From assembly GCA_900318065.1 (NCBI GenBank), contig ONIY01000009.1, positions 1-64,000 of the forward strand: a stretch of 64,000 nucleotides of DNA, given 5' to 3'. The notes below the pieces were generated by a model. That model was not told where the DNA came from. It did no database searches and saw only the letters and a list, made by a program, of their open reading frames with translations. The stretch is from an uncultured Prevotellaceae bacterium. Lineage in GTDB: Bacteria; Bacteroidota; Bacteroidia; Bacteroidales; Muribaculaceae. Both the position numbers and the translations under genes were made by a program. Positions 35,391 to 44,345 of this stretch are shown piece by piece (position 1 is the first letter of the stretch; each line of letters begins with the position of its first letter).

Positions 35391-36266
35391 ATGATACAAT
35401 CAATGACAGGTTATGGCAAGGCAACACTTGTCGTGTGTAACAAGAAGATAACAGCCGAGATCAAGTCGCTAAACAGCAAGCAGATGGACTTGTCGGTGAA
35501 ATTGCCGCTCGCTTATCGAGACATAGAACTTGAGCTTCGCAATTTCATCGCTAAAGAGCTGGGAAGAGGTAAAGTGGATGTGTTTATCGCCAGTGAGTCG
35601 ATTGATACTGGAGCAGCAGCTCAACTCAACGTTGAGGTGCTCAAGAGCTACAAGAAGCAGATTGTCGACATAGCGCAGGCAATGGAGATGCCGTTGCCCG
35701 ACGACTGGTATGCGACATTGCTCCGTATGCCCGATGTCTACAAGCAGGACGTCAACGGCGAGGTGGAGCAAGAGGAACTCGACGGTGTGAGAGAGGTGGT
35801 TAAGCAGGCTCTCAAAGCTCTCACCGACTTCCGCTGCCAGGAGGGTGAGAAACTCAGTGTCTTCTTCAAGGAGAAGATTGCTGCCATCCAGCACTTGCTC
35901 GACTCGATAGAGCCTTATGAGTCGGTGAGGATAGAGAAGATCAAGTCGCGCATCATCGACTCGCTGCATCAGCTCGAGAGCGTGGACTATGACAAGAACC
36001 GCTTTGAGCAGGAACTGATTTTCTATATCGAGAAACTCGACATCACCGAGGAGAAAACAAGGCTGCAAAATCACCTCAATTACTTCCTCGAGACCCTCGA
36101 TGGCATGGAACGGCAAGGCAAGAAGCTGGGCTTCATAGCCCAAGAGATGGGGCGTGAAATCAACACCACCGGCTCTAAGGCCAACGAGGCCGAGCTGCAA
36201 AAGCTCGTGGTGGAGATGAAGGACCATCTTGAGCAAATCAAGGAACAGGTACTCAACGTGTTGTAA
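35391..36266 (+). CDS. YicC-family RNase-like protein
   Basis: A 291-residue YicC/YloC-family protein. The N-terminal motif is SMTGYGKATLVVCNKKITAE; the C-terminal DUF1732 segment is LDGMERQGKKLGFIAQEMG, then REINTTGSKANEAE. Members are endoribonucleases implicated in RNA decay, with a conserved Glu/His-containing C-terminal core. The gene next to gmk is a very common bacterial pairing. It is first in a run through gmk, nadD, DUF5063 and probably the M18 peptidase, with gaps of 1-30 bases. Confidence 0.92.
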   Translation: MIQSMTGYGKATLVVCNKKITAEIKSLNSKQMDLSVKLPLAYRDIELELRNFIAKELGRGKVDVFIASESIDTGAAAQLNVEVLKSYKKQIVDIAQAMEMPLPDDWYATLLRMPDVYKQDVNGEVEQEELDGVREVVKQALKALTDFRCQEGEKLSVFFKEKIAAIQHLLDSIEPYESVRIEKIKSRIIDSLHQLESVDYDKNRFEQELIFYIEKLDITEEKTRLQNHLNYFLETLDGMERQGKKLGFIAQEMGREINTTGSKANEAELQKLVVEMKDHLEQIKEQVLNVL

Positions 36267-36295
36267 CTTATTTTTTGATAAAATTCTATTGCATA

Positions 36296-36880
36296 ATGAA
36301 TACTACGGATACTACAGGTAAATTGTTTGTTATTTCGGCACCGTCGGGCACGGGCAAGTCTACTATCATCAATGAGTTGATGAAATGTGACGACTTGCAG
36401 CTGGAGTTCTCAATCTCGGCCACAACCCGCAAGCCGCGCGAGGGCGAGAAGGATGGAGTGAACTACTATTTCCTCTCGCTCGACGACTTCAGGCAGAGAA
36501 TTGAGCAGGGGGAGTTTGCCGAGTTTGAAGAGGTCTATGCCGGGCGCTACTATGGCACTCTCAAGAGCGAGATAGAGCGCATCACTTCCATGGGCAAGAA
36601 TGTGATTATGGATGTGGACGTGAAAGGTGGCCTGAGCGTGAAAGGGCTCTATGGCGACAAGGCGTTGTCGATATTCATTGTGCCACCTTCGATTGATTGC
36701 TTGAGGGAGAGGCTCTTGTCGCGTGCTACCGACAACATTGAGGAAATCAACAAGCGCGTGGACAAGGCAGCCTACGAACTGACGTTTGTCGACAAGTTTG
36801 ACTGTTGTGTGGTAAACGACGTGCTTGAGACAGCCGTCGAGGAGGTGAAGGCTATTATTACCGATTTTATCGCAGAGTAG
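36296..36880 (+). CDS. gmk: Guanylate kinase
   Basis: A 194-residue enzyme that converts GMP and ATP to GDP and ADP. P-loop SAPSGTGKST lies at residues 14-23; GMP-site residues lie in ISATTRKPREGEKDGVNYYF; FAEFEEVYAGRYYGT and IMDVDVKGGLSVKG are also conserved. The ATG at 36296 is preferred to the in-frame TTG at 36275, which would add seven atypical residues. It lies 29 bases after yicC and 1 base before nadD. Confidence 0.96.
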   Translation: MNTTDTTGKLFVISAPSGTGKSTIINELMKCDDLQLEFSISATTRKPREGEKDGVNYYFLSLDDFRQRIEQGEFAEFEEVYAGRYYGTLKSEIERITSMGKNVIMDVDVKGGLSVKGLYGDKALSIFIVPPSIDCLRERLLSRATDNIEEINKRVDKAAYELTFVDKFDCCVVNDVLETAVEEVKAIITDFIAE

Positions 36881-36881
36881 A

Positions 36882-37475
36882 ATGAGCAAGATAGGCATCT
36901 TTGGTGGTTCGTTCAATCCCATTCACGTGGGGCATGCGCTCATAGCGAGATACATCATCGAGAACAGCACTCTCGACTCGCTATGGCTCATGGTATCGCC
37001 ACAAAACCCGTTGAAGGCCAATAAGGCAATGGCGAGCGACTATCATCGACTGCGCATGACCGAGCTGGTGTCAAGACGTATCGACAACGTGACGACATCG
37101 GCTTTTGAATTTAATATGCCCAAGCCGTCCTACACCATCGACACTCTCAATGCCTTGCAAGAGAAGTTCCCTGGCGACGAGTTCTATCTCGTGATAGGAG
37201 CCGACAACTGGAGCGTCTTCGACCAGTGGAAGGCTGGTGATGAGATAATCGCAAAGTACCACGTTCTCATCTATCCGCGCCGGGGGTATGACATCGAAAT
37301 CCCCGAGCAATACCGTGATAGGGTGCAGGTGGTGGATGCTCCTCTCATCGAGGTGTCGTCGACCCTCATCAGGCAGAGGCTGGAGAAACTGCTGCCAGTC
37401 TCGTTCTATGTGCCCGAGGCAGTGGAAAAATATATTGTCAAGAATAAACTATACATGAATGATGGAAACCGATAA
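36882..37475 (+). CDS. nadD: Nicotinate-nucleotide adenylyltransferase
   Basis: A 197-residue enzyme that joins NaMN and ATP to give NaAD in NAD synthesis. The nucleotidyltransferase GGSFNPIHVGH has the HxGH motif at H15-G17-H18; FYLVIGADNWSVFDQWK is the substrate strand; VSSTLIRQRL is the (I/V)SSTxIR motif. It starts 1 base after gmk and its last 17 bases overlap the DUF5063 gene. Confidence 0.95.
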   Translation: MSKIGIFGGSFNPIHVGHALIARYIIENSTLDSLWLMVSPQNPLKANKAMASDYHRLRMTELVSRRIDNVTTSAFEFNMPKPSYTIDTLNALQEKFPGDEFYLVIGADNWSVFDQWKAGDEIIAKYHVLIYPRRGYDIEIPEQYRDRVQVVDAPLIEVSSTLIRQRLEKLLPVSFYVPEAVEKYIVKNKLYMNDGNR

Positions 37476-37989
37476 ATTGTCACCCACAAGTCTGGCTTTC
37501 ATAGCCTTGACCAATGAGTACTGCCAGCTCGTTGAGAACTGCCTTGACCAGCAGCGAGAGCAACTGGTGGAATCGCTGCTCAAACTCTTGCCACGCATCT
37601 ATATCACTGCCCTCGACATTGAGCCCAGTCTCGAATTCTTCGATGCAGTGATCTCTCAGGCTCTCGACGAGCCCAGCTACGACGCGGTGAAGAACAATAT
37701 TGCCGCGGTTATGGGCGAGGAGGATGTGTATCTTGAGGTGTTCCTCGACGACATGAAATATTCCGACACTCCCATCGCCACGTCAATCTCGGAGAACCTT
37801 GCCGACCTCTATCAAGTGTTCTACAACCTGATAGCCTCGCTGCGTGACCTCAACACCGAGGAGCAACGCCAGATCCTTGATGAGTGCAAAGGGCAATTTG
37901 GCGAATACTGGGGGCAGACCCTGTGCAACGTGATGCGCGCACTGCACTCGCTCAACACCAGCAACAACCAATATTTTGATCAATATTAA
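37459..37989 (+). CDS. DUF5063 protein
   Basis: A 176-residue Bacteroidetes protein of unknown function. The conserved start SLAFIALTNEYCQLVENCLD and the Asp/Glu-rich middle (MGEEDVYLEVFLDDMKYSD) followed by ENLADLYQVFYNLIASLRD are family features. It appears all-helical and cytosolic. Overlap with nadD (17 bases) implies co-translation. The ATGATG start allows either of two adjacent Met codons. Confidence 0.82.
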   Translation: MMETDKLSPTSLAFIALTNEYCQLVENCLDQQREQLVESLLKLLPRIYITALDIEPSLEFFDAVISQALDEPSYDAVKNNIAAVMGEEDVYLEVFLDDMKYSDTPIATSISENLADLYQVFYNLIASLRDLNTEEQRQILDECKGQFGEYWGQTLCNVMRALHSLNTSNNQYFDQY

Positions 37990-38004
37990 TCATTTACTAG
38001 ATAC

Positions 38005-39297
38005 ATGAAGACTAACTACATTGATTCACTACTCAAGTTCATGGACAACAGTCCGTGCAATTTCCTTGCCGTCGACACAATGAAGGGCATTCTTGTGGAA
38101 AATGGATTCAAGGAGAAGAAACTGTGCGAGAAAATGACGGCTAAAGCCGGAGAGAAGTTCTTTTTCACCAAGAACGATTCGGCAATTTTTGCCGTGAGGG
38201 TTGGCAACAAGCCCATCAAGGATACTGGCTACAAGATTGTGGCTGCCCACAGCGACTCGCCTTGCTTCCGCATCAAGCCCAATGCCGAGATGCGCAGCGA
38301 TGGCGGCATCGTGAAACTCAACACCGAGGTCTATGGTGGTCCCATTCTCTACACCTGGTTTGACCGCCCTCTCTCAATAGCAGGACGAGTAATTCTCAAG
38401 GGCGACAGTCCTCTTGAGGTGGTGTCGAGAAACATCAAGATTGACCGTCCATTGATGCAAATATCGCATCTGGCAATCCACTTCAACCGTGCGGTTAATG
38501 AGGGTAATCCACTGTCGAAGCAGAAGGACATGCTGCCCATCATCGCCAAGGTGAACAACGACTTTGAGACTGGCAACATGCTTGTCAATCTTGTGGCACA
38601 GGAGCTGGGCGTGAAGATTGATGAGATACTCGACTTTGACTTGCTGCTCTACGACACCACTCCGGCTTGCACCTTTGGGCTCAACAATGAGTTCATCTCT
38701 TCGGGAAGGCTCGACGACCTGAGCATGGCTCACGCCGCCATCACCGCCATCACCGAGGCAACCGACGAGAATGCCACCTGCATCGCAGCCATCTTCGACA
38801 ACGAGGAAACAGGCAGCGGCACTAAGCAGGGCGCTGGCTCGCCAGTGCTTGCCAATGTGCTCCAGCGCATGGCAGAGTCGCAAGGCTGCAACTACGACGA
38901 CTACTGCATCGCCTTGCAGAAGACCTTCCTCGTGAGTGCCGACAATGCACATGCCCATCACCCCAACTACAGTGAGAAATATGACCCCACCAATCATCCC
39001 ACTATGGGCAGTGGACCTTGCATCAAGATTAATGCCAACTGCAAGTATATGAGCGATGCCCACTCGGCAGCCATCTTCAAGAACCTGTGTGATGCAGCTG
39101 GCTCGCCTTGCCAGTACTTCATCAACCACAGCGATGTGGCAGGTGGTTCTACTCTGGGCAACATCCTCACTGGCCAGATCGACATCGAGGGCGTGGACGT
39201 GGGCAACCCGTTACTGGCTATGCACTCGGCAAGGGAGACCGCTTCGTGCGACGACCACATCAACATGATTAAGGTGTTCAAGACTTTCTTCAGTTGA
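38005..39297 (+). CDS. M18-family aminopeptidase
   Basis: A 430-residue cytosolic zinc aminopeptidase of the aspartyl aminopeptidase family. Metal and catalytic residues: H82 and D84 in AAHSDSPCFRIKP, the E267-E268 pair in FDNEETGSGTKQGAG, and the C-terminal HAHHPNYSEKYD (about 314) with an SDVAGGSTLGN segment. The usual lid domain sits between about 95 and 235. It would remove N-terminal acidic or other residues from peptides. It lies 15 bases after DUF5063 and probably ends this transcript. Confidence 0.92.
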   Translation: MKTNYIDSLLKFMDNSPCNFLAVDTMKGILVENGFKEKKLCEKMTAKAGEKFFFTKNDSAIFAVRVGNKPIKDTGYKIVAAHSDSPCFRIKPNAEMRSDGGIVKLNTEVYGGPILYTWFDRPLSIAGRVILKGDSPLEVVSRNIKIDRPLMQISHLAIHFNRAVNEGNPLSKQKDMLPIIAKVNNDFETGNMLVNLVAQELGVKIDEILDFDLLLYDTTPACTFGLNNEFISSGRLDDLSMAHAAITAITEATDENATCIAAIFDNEETGSGTKQGAGSPVLANVLQRMAESQGCNYDDYCIALQKTFLVSADNAHAHHPNYSEKYDPTNHPTMGSGPCIKINANCKYMSDAHSAAIFKNLCDAAGSPCQYFINHSDVAGGSTLGNILTGQIDIEGVDVGNPLLAMHSARETASCDDHINMIKVFKTFFS

Positions 39298-39330
39298 GGG
39301 ATGAAATTTGCACGATTGCCGAAAAAACAT

Positions 39331-39338
39331 TATCTTTG
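39331..39338 (+). promoter_or_regulatory. -7 box TATCTTTG for the phosphohexomutase
   Basis: Matches TAnnTTTG, 36 bases before the ATG at 39375. Confidence 0.55.
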
Positions 39339-39374
39339 TGGAAAATAATAAAATGATAAATAATATTTACTACT

Positions 39375-41126
39375 ATGAATGACGAGAAACTGATTCAAGA
39401 GTTGACTCTCAAAGCTCAGCAATGGCTGGGTGAGGGATATGACGAGGAAACACGTGCGCAAGTCAAAGCCATGATCGAGGCCGACGACAAGACCGAGCTC
39501 ATCGAGGCGTTCTACAAGGACCTGGAGTTTGGAACAGGTGGACTGCGTGGCATTATGGGACCCGGCAGCAACCGCATGAACATCTACACCGTGGGCGCTG
39601 CTACTCAAGGACTTGCCAACTATATCAACGAGGCGTTCAAGGACCTTCCCGAGCGCAAGGTGATTGTGGGACACGACGTGCGCAACAACAGCCGCCTCTT
39701 TGCCGAGACGGTTGCCAACATCTTTAGCGCCAATGGCATCAAGGTCTATCTCTTTGAGGGACCACGACCCACTCCCGAGGTGTCTTATGGCATCAGGAAA
39801 CTGGGATGCCAGAGTGGTGTGAACATCACTGCCTCTCACAACCCCAAGGAGTATAACGGCTATAAGGCCTACTGGGACGATGGCGCACAGGTGGTGTCGC
39901 CTCATGATGTGAACATCATCAACCATGTCAACAACATAAAGGACATCAGCGAGATTAAATTTGAGGGTAATCCTGATTTGATCGAGATTATTGGCAAGGA
40001 ACTCGACGACCAGTATATCGAGGACATCCATGAGCTGTCGCTCAGTCCTGAGGTCAACGAGCGCCACAGCGACCTCAAGATTGTCTACACCCCAATCCAT
40101 GGCGTGGGACGCTACATCATTCCACGCTCTATCGAGCGCTGGGGATTCAAGAACATCATCCATGTGCCAGAGCAGGACGTGATGAGTGGCGACTTCCCAA
40201 CTGTTGAGTCACCCAACCCCGAGAACGCTCCCACCATGCAGATGGCTATCGACAAGGCCGAGGAGACTCAAGCCGACATCGCTCTTGCCAGTGACCCCGA
40301 TGCCGACCGCATCAGCGTCGTGTTCAAGAACAACAAGGGCAAGTATGAGCTGGTTAACGGCAACCAGATTCAGATTATCTTCCACTACTATCTGCTCACA
40401 CGCAACCGCGAGCTGGGTATGCTCACTGGCGATGAGTACATCGTGAAGACCATCGTTACCAGTGAGACTATCAAGCGCATGGCCGACAAGCTGGGCGTGA
40501 AGATGTTTGACTGCTACACTGGCTTCAAGTGGATTGCAACCGTGATGCGTGAGATGGAAGGCAAGGGACGCTACCTGGGTGGTGGCGAGGAGAGCTATGG
40601 CTTCCTGCCCGAGACTTTTGCCCGCGACAAGGACTCGGTATCGTCAATTCCTCTCATGTGCGAGATTGCGGCTTGGGCTAAGGACAAGGGCATGACAATG
40701 AATGAGATGCTCATCGACCTCTACCTCACTTATGGCTACTCTAAGGAGCGCGGCATCTCGGTGGTACGCAAGGGCAAGAGTGGCGCCGAGGAGATTGTGG
40801 CAATGATGAAGAACTTCCGCGAGAATCCTCAAAAGGAAATCGCTGGCTCGCCAGTGGTCACTATCAAGGACTACCAGAGTCTTGAGGAACTCGATGTAAG
40901 GACTGGTAAGGTCACCAAGATGGAGATGCCCACTACCAGCAACGTGCTTCAATACTACACCGAGGATGGCACTAAGGTCTCGATTCGTCCTTCGGGAACC
41001 GAGCCCAAGATTAAGTTCTACATCGAGGTTCACGACAAGCTCGAGAGCGCTCAGGAGTATGATGCCAAGAACGAGTGGGCCGAGGCGAAAATCGACACCA
41101 TCTGCCGCGACCTGGGCATCGCCTGA
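39375..41126 (+). CDS. Phosphoglucomutase/phosphomannomutase
   Basis: A 583-residue alpha-D-phosphohexomutase that interconverts hexose 1- and 6-phosphates. The phosphoserine loop is TASHNPKEYNGYK (S154); the Mg loop is ASDPDADRISV; the sugar loop is GGEESYGFLPE; the phosphate-binding loop is RPSGTEPKIKFY. All four domains are present. Length fits the long PGM/PMM2-like group. It could feed glycogen, nucleotide-sugar and LPS synthesis. Transcribed alone, with a hairpin downstream. Confidence 0.93.
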   Translation: MNDEKLIQELTLKAQQWLGEGYDEETRAQVKAMIEADDKTELIEAFYKDLEFGTGGLRGIMGPGSNRMNIYTVGAATQGLANYINEAFKDLPERKVIVGHDVRNNSRLFAETVANIFSANGIKVYLFEGPRPTPEVSYGIRKLGCQSGVNITASHNPKEYNGYKAYWDDGAQVVSPHDVNIINHVNNIKDISEIKFEGNPDLIEIIGKELDDQYIEDIHELSLSPEVNERHSDLKIVYTPIHGVGRYIIPRSIERWGFKNIIHVPEQDVMSGDFPTVESPNPENAPTMQMAIDKAEETQADIALASDPDADRISVVFKNNKGKYELVNGNQIQIIFHYYLLTRNRELGMLTGDEYIVKTIVTSETIKRMADKLGVKMFDCYTGFKWIATVMREMEGKGRYLGGGEESYGFLPETFARDKDSVSSIPLMCEIAAWAKDKGMTMNEMLIDLYLTYGYSKERGISVVRKGKSGAEEIVAMMKNFRENPQKEIAGSPVVTIKDYQSLEELDVRTGKVTKMEMPTTSNVLQYYTEDGTKVSIRPSGTEPKIKFYIEVHDKLESAQEYDAKNEWAEAKIDTICRDLGIA

Positions 41127-41144
41127 TTAATATTATTATTCTTT

Positions 41145-41178
41145 ACTGGTATTGGCATCACGAGTTGTCAATACCAGT
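41145..41178 (+). terminator. Hairpin after the phosphohexomutase
   Basis: ACTGGTATTG and CAATACCAGT (41145-41154 with 41169-41178), a perfect 10-bp stem with a weak T-run. Confidence 0.55.
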
Positions 41179-41213
41179 ACTAACATTTTAAATAAAACAT
41201 TCCAAGTATCATT

Positions 41214-41543
41214 ATGGCTAACAAAAGACAATTGAAAAAAGCCATTGGCTACGCATGTGGCGAAATGGCAGGTGAGTGCTTCTTTGCTCAAAACACTTTT
41301 GAGAACACCAATCCCGAAGACTGGGACAAGATCGTCCTCGACATCGCGCTGCTTCAGGCCGAGGCAGTGAACCGCGTGTCGGTCGATTTCGACAAGGTGC
41401 CTAAGGACTTTGCCAGCGGCAAGGAATACAAGAAGGCGCGCCGCACCTATTTCAAAGCTGTGGAGAAGGCTCTTGCCAACTACATGAAAGAGGAGAGCGA
41501 GAAGATTGTTTCGCAAATGAACGCTCTCGCTAAGGCAAAATAA
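41214..41543 (+). CDS. Small conserved Bacteroidales protein
   Basis: A 109-residue protein starting MANKRQLKKAIGYACGEMAG. The basic N-terminus and helical body resemble short Bacteroidales hypotheticals I recall, but no function is known. It is Lys/Glu/Ala-rich without signal or membrane segment. It lies between two hairpins (41145-41178 and 41554-41598), so it is probably its own transcript, though I saw no exact -7 box. Confidence 0.7.
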   Translation: MANKRQLKKAIGYACGEMAGECFFAQNTFENTNPEDWDKIVLDIALLQAEAVNRVSVDFDKVPKDFASGKEYKKARRTYFKAVEKALANYMKEESEKIVSQMNALAKAK

Positions 41544-41553
41544 TTTTTTACCA

Positions 41554-41598
41554 AAGAGTGCCAAAATTCGGAATTTTTTCCGGGTTTTGACACTCTTC
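41554..41598 (+). terminator. Terminator after the small conserved gene
   Basis: AAGAGTGCCAAAATTCGG pairs with CCGGGTTTTGACACTCTT (a few mismatches or G-U pairs) around a T-rich loop. Confidence 0.6.
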
Positions 41599-41623
41599 TT
41601 GACTCATTTTATACTGAATAATC

Positions 41624-42181
41624 TTGAGAAAAATTGCTGGCCGCATAATGAAGAACCATGGGTGGAAGTTCGTTGTGAATATTCCTCCCCTCAAGAAGTG
41701 CGTGATTTGCGTTGCACCTCACACCAGCAACTGGGACTTCATCATGGGCGAGCTGGCTATTCACTCGGTGGGAATGAAAGCCGGGTTCTTGATGAAAGAC
41801 ACCTGGTTCTTCTTCCCGCTCAAGTATCTGCTCTTTGCACTTGGGGGAGTGCCGGTGTCGCGCGAGCGACGCACCAACGTTACTGGAGGCGTCATCGACA
41901 GCTTCAACCGGCATGAGACGCTGGCTGTGGCAGTTACTCCCGAGGGGACAAGAAGCCGCAACCCACACTGGCACAAGGGTTTCCTGTATATGGCTAAGGA
42001 GGCCGACGTGCCCATTGTGCTGGGATATTTTGATTACAAGGAAAAGATAGCCTGCCTGGACTGTATCTTTGAGCCTACTGGCGATGTGGATGCCGACATG
42101 CTTGCCATTAAACAATATTACATCAACAAGGGGAAAGGTGCCCGATACCCCGAGAAGTTTGCAACAGGACTAGAAGAATAA
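41624..42181 (+). CDS. 1-acylglycerol-3-phosphate acyltransferase-like protein
   Basis: A 185-residue PlsC-superfamily acyltransferase. Motif I is APHTSNWDFIMG (H33 and D38 of HxxxxD); motif III is TPEGTRSRNPHWHKGF. The overall length is short for PlsC and resembles the glycerol-phosphate/lipid acyltransferases common in Bacteroidetes. It would acylate a lysolipid or a related membrane lipid. The start may be TTG 41624 or ATG 41648; the -7-like TAATCTTG at 41619-41626 overlaps the TTG and would favour the ATG. It lies 11 bases before the nitrilase-family gene. Confidence 0.8.
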   Translation: MRKIAGRIMKNHGWKFVVNIPPLKKCVICVAPHTSNWDFIMGELAIHSVGMKAGFLMKDTWFFFPLKYLLFALGGVPVSRERRTNVTGGVIDSFNRHETLAVAVTPEGTRSRNPHWHKGFLYMAKEADVPIVLGYFDYKEKIACLDCIFEPTGDVDADMLAIKQYYINKGKGARYPEKFATGLEE

Positions 42182-42192
42182 CTATTTACATC

Positions 42193-42987
42193 ATGATTTC
42201 CCGAAATTTACACGTAGCGCTAATCGAAGATAATGTCGCTTGGGGCGACAAGTATGCCAATCTTGAGCAGTTGAGTCAGAACTTCAAGAATCTGAGCGAC
42301 GAGACCGATGTCGTGGTCCTGCCCGAGCTGTTCACAACGGGATTTATTGTTGATGAGTCGGCACGCCAACTCGCCGAGCGCAACACTGGAGAGACGATAA
42401 GATATCTCAAGGACCTGTCGCGCTACTACAACGTGGCAATTGCTGGCAGTTTCCTTGCCAGCACCGCAAGTCAGCTCTACAACCGCGCCTTTTTCCTTGA
42501 GCCTAACGACGAGGAGATTTTCTACGACAAGCGCCACTTGTTCACCATGTCGGGAGAGCAACAGGTGTATAACCAGGGTGTCACTGCCGCACCAGTGTTC
42601 CGCTTCCGTGGCATGAACATCAAGCTCATTGTGTGCTACGACCTGCGATTCCCGGTCTTCTGCCGCAATGTGAACAACAATTACGACGTGCTCATTGTCG
42701 TGGCCAACTGGCCCAAGGTGCGATACAACGCGTGGAAAACGCTGCTGCAGGCTCGTGCCATCGAGAACGAGTGCTACGTGTGTGGAGTGAACCGCTGTGG
42801 CACCGACCCGCGTGGGCTGGAATATGCCTTTGGCGCCTCATGGATTATTGATTACAAAGGAAAGATAATAGGGGAGAGGAGCACTTCGCCCATCATTGAG
42901 GCCGACCTCTCACCTGCCGACCTGGCACGATTCCGCGAGAAATTCCCCGCCTGGCGCGACGCCGACGAGTTCTCTATAAATATTTGA
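42193..42987 (+). CDS. Nitrilase-family amidohydrolase (omega-amidase-like)
   Basis: A 264-residue CN-hydrolase with the catalytic triad E45 (LPELFTTGF), K113 (YDKRHLFTM) and C148 (IVCYDLRFPVF). Segment FTMSGEQQVYNQG is typical of the omega-amidase/YafV group, which hydrolyses 2-oxoglutaramate or 2-oxosuccinamate and has been tied to methionine salvage. The adjacency to luxS (47 bases) is consistent with a link to the methionine cycle, but that is inference. The gene follows the acyltransferase after 11 bases. Confidence 0.87.
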   Translation: MISRNLHVALIEDNVAWGDKYANLEQLSQNFKNLSDETDVVVLPELFTTGFIVDESARQLAERNTGETIRYLKDLSRYYNVAIAGSFLASTASQLYNRAFFLEPNDEEIFYDKRHLFTMSGEQQVYNQGVTAAPVFRFRGMNIKLIVCYDLRFPVFCRNVNNNYDVLIVVANWPKVRYNAWKTLLQARAIENECYVCGVNRCGTDPRGLEYAFGASWIIDYKGKIIGERSTSPIIEADLSPADLARFREKFPAWRDADEFSINI

Positions 42988-43034
42988 GCACAACACCACA
43001 ATAATCGTTTCTTAGAACTAATCGAAGATAAGTT

Positions 43035-43529
43035 ATGGAAGTAATACAAAGTTTCACAATCGATCACACCCGTTTAAAACCAGGCATTTATGTGTCGCGA
43101 GTGGATAAGGGATTCACGACCTATGACTTGCGCATCACAACGCCCAACGAGGAACCTGCCATGGCTCCTGCCGCCATTCACAGCCTGGAGCACCTAATGG
43201 CTACATGGTTTCGCAATTCGGCTGTGAAAGATGATGTGGTGTATGTGGGGCCCATGGGATGCCTCACGGGCATGTATCTCATCATGACTGGCACTTATAG
43301 CGTAGACGACGTGCGTCGCCTCACAATAGAATGCCTCGAGTGGATTATTACCCAAAGCGAGGTGCCTGCCACTAAGCCCGAGGCTTGTGGCAACTATCTC
43401 CTTCACGACCTGCCCATGTGCAAGTGGGAATGCCGCCGATATCTCGACCGATTGAAGAATGATTTCCATTGCGAGTACACCAAGCTGCACATCACCCTCG
43501 ACGATGGAATGGTCTTCGCCGACGCGTAG
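43035..43529 (+). CDS. luxS: S-ribosylhomocysteine lyase LuxS
   Basis: A 164-residue LuxS that splits S-ribosylhomocysteine into homocysteine and the autoinducer-2 precursor DPD. Zn ligands are H49 and H53 in AIHSLEHLMAT and C118 in PEACGNYLLHD; the active-site Cys is C76 in MGCLTGMY; FTIDHTRLKPGIYV is the N-terminal motif. All are intact. It follows the omega-amidase-like gene on the same strand, 47 bases apart. Whether it signals or only recycles SAM cannot be told. Confidence 0.96.
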   Translation: MEVIQSFTIDHTRLKPGIYVSRVDKGFTTYDLRITTPNEEPAMAPAAIHSLEHLMATWFRNSAVKDDVVYVGPMGCLTGMYLIMTGTYSVDDVRRLTIECLEWIITQSEVPATKPEACGNYLLHDLPMCKWECRRYLDRLKNDFHCEYTKLHITLDDGMVFADA

Positions 43530-43569
43530 ACGCAGAATGCTCTAACAAACAAGCAAGGTTATGCCTTTA

Positions 43570-43830
43570 TTAGTTGGTGACCTCTATTAGTTTTTCACCA
43601 ATGGCATCTTCAATAAGTGCTATTGTGTGCAGGGTGAAATTATGTCGGCCGGTAAGCCATCTTGACACTTCTGATTCTCGCTTCCCTAACTTCTGGGCTA
43701 GGGCGCGTTGTGTTATGCCCTTTTGGGTTAGCAGGGAGTCAAGTCGTTCGGCAACGTCATAAGTCAAGTTGAATTGAGCCCTAACGTTGCTGGGAATTGA
43801 CGCCAACTCTTCTCGAAACATTGTATTCAT
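43570..43830 (-). CDS. XRE-family antitoxin
   Basis: An 86-residue helix-turn-helix protein. The HTH is LLTQKGITQRALAQKLGKRE followed by SEVSRWLTGRHNFTLHTIA, the classic XRE pattern. The start overlaps the upstream toxin-like gene by 4 bases, the order toxin-antitoxin seen in HigBA-type modules. The protein would bind the partner and the palindrome at 44346-44367. Confidence 0.82.
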   Translation of the reverse strand: MNTMFREELASIPSNVRAQFNLTYDVAERLDSLLTQKGITQRALAQKLGKRESEVSRWLTGRHNFTLHTIALIEDAIGEKLIEVTN

Positions 43831-44306
43831 AACTCAAAAATTGTGTTGTCAATATTGGTGATCACTGTGCCATAAATCTTTATCAATTCTTTCTGTTGGG
43901 CTTCTTTAAGAAGTTCATTGAAAGTTTGGAGAGTGCAAACATATCCTAATAGTGTTTCATCCTCCTGATATGTTCGTGTGGTTTTTATTCCTCCATTGCC
44001 TAGAATCAAAATTTTATCAGATAGTCGCAAGCAATATAAACGAAGTTTGCGGCTGTCGAGAGACAGTGCCACAACGTTGTCACTCATTTTGCCTTCGGCT
44101 CTGAAGAAACGTTCTAATGCCCCTTTTTCCATTATTTTCTCTAATGCAAGCAGGATTGTTTGATACTCTGGCTGAATTCGAGAATTTTTGCGGCATTTTG
44201 CCATGAATTTCTCAAATTCGCTGATGTTGTCATCCATAAAGCATATGGAGTACATGCCCACATTATCGTTTTGTTCAATCAGTTTTAAAGTTGCTTCTTT
44301 ATCCAT
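43827..44306 (-). CDS. RelE/HigB-like toxin-family protein
   Basis: A 159-residue protein using the ATG at 44306 (MDKEATLKLIEQNDNVGMYS); the frame extends to 44426, but those codons cross the promoter and operator. The core has the order expected of Gp49/HigB-like toxins: a helix ALEKIMEKGALERFFRAEGK, then VVALSLDSRKLRLYCLRLSD and ILILGNGGIKTTRTYQEDE. This domain usually cleaves mRNA on ribosomes. It is longer than usual (about 90-120), with an extra C-terminal about 35 residues (TLQTFNELLKEAQQKELIKI). Overlaps the antitoxin by 4 bases. Confidence 0.72.
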   Translation of the reverse strand: MDKEATLKLIEQNDNVGMYSICFMDDNISEFEKFMAKCRKNSRIQPEYQTILLALEKIMEKGALERFFRAEGKMSDNVVALSLDSRKLRLYCLRLSDKILILGNGGIKTTRTYQEDETLLGYVCTLQTFNELLKEAQQKELIKIYGTVITNIDNTIFEL

Positions 44307-44321
44307 GTTGTTTCTTTTTTG

Positions 44322-44329
44322 CAAAGGTA
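44322..44329 (-). promoter_or_regulatory. -7 box TACCTTTG for the toxin-antitoxin pair
   Basis: The complement of CAAAGGTA; the transcript would begin about 10 bases before the toxin ATG. Confidence 0.55.
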
Positions 44330-44345
44330 AGAAAAAAAACGCGCA

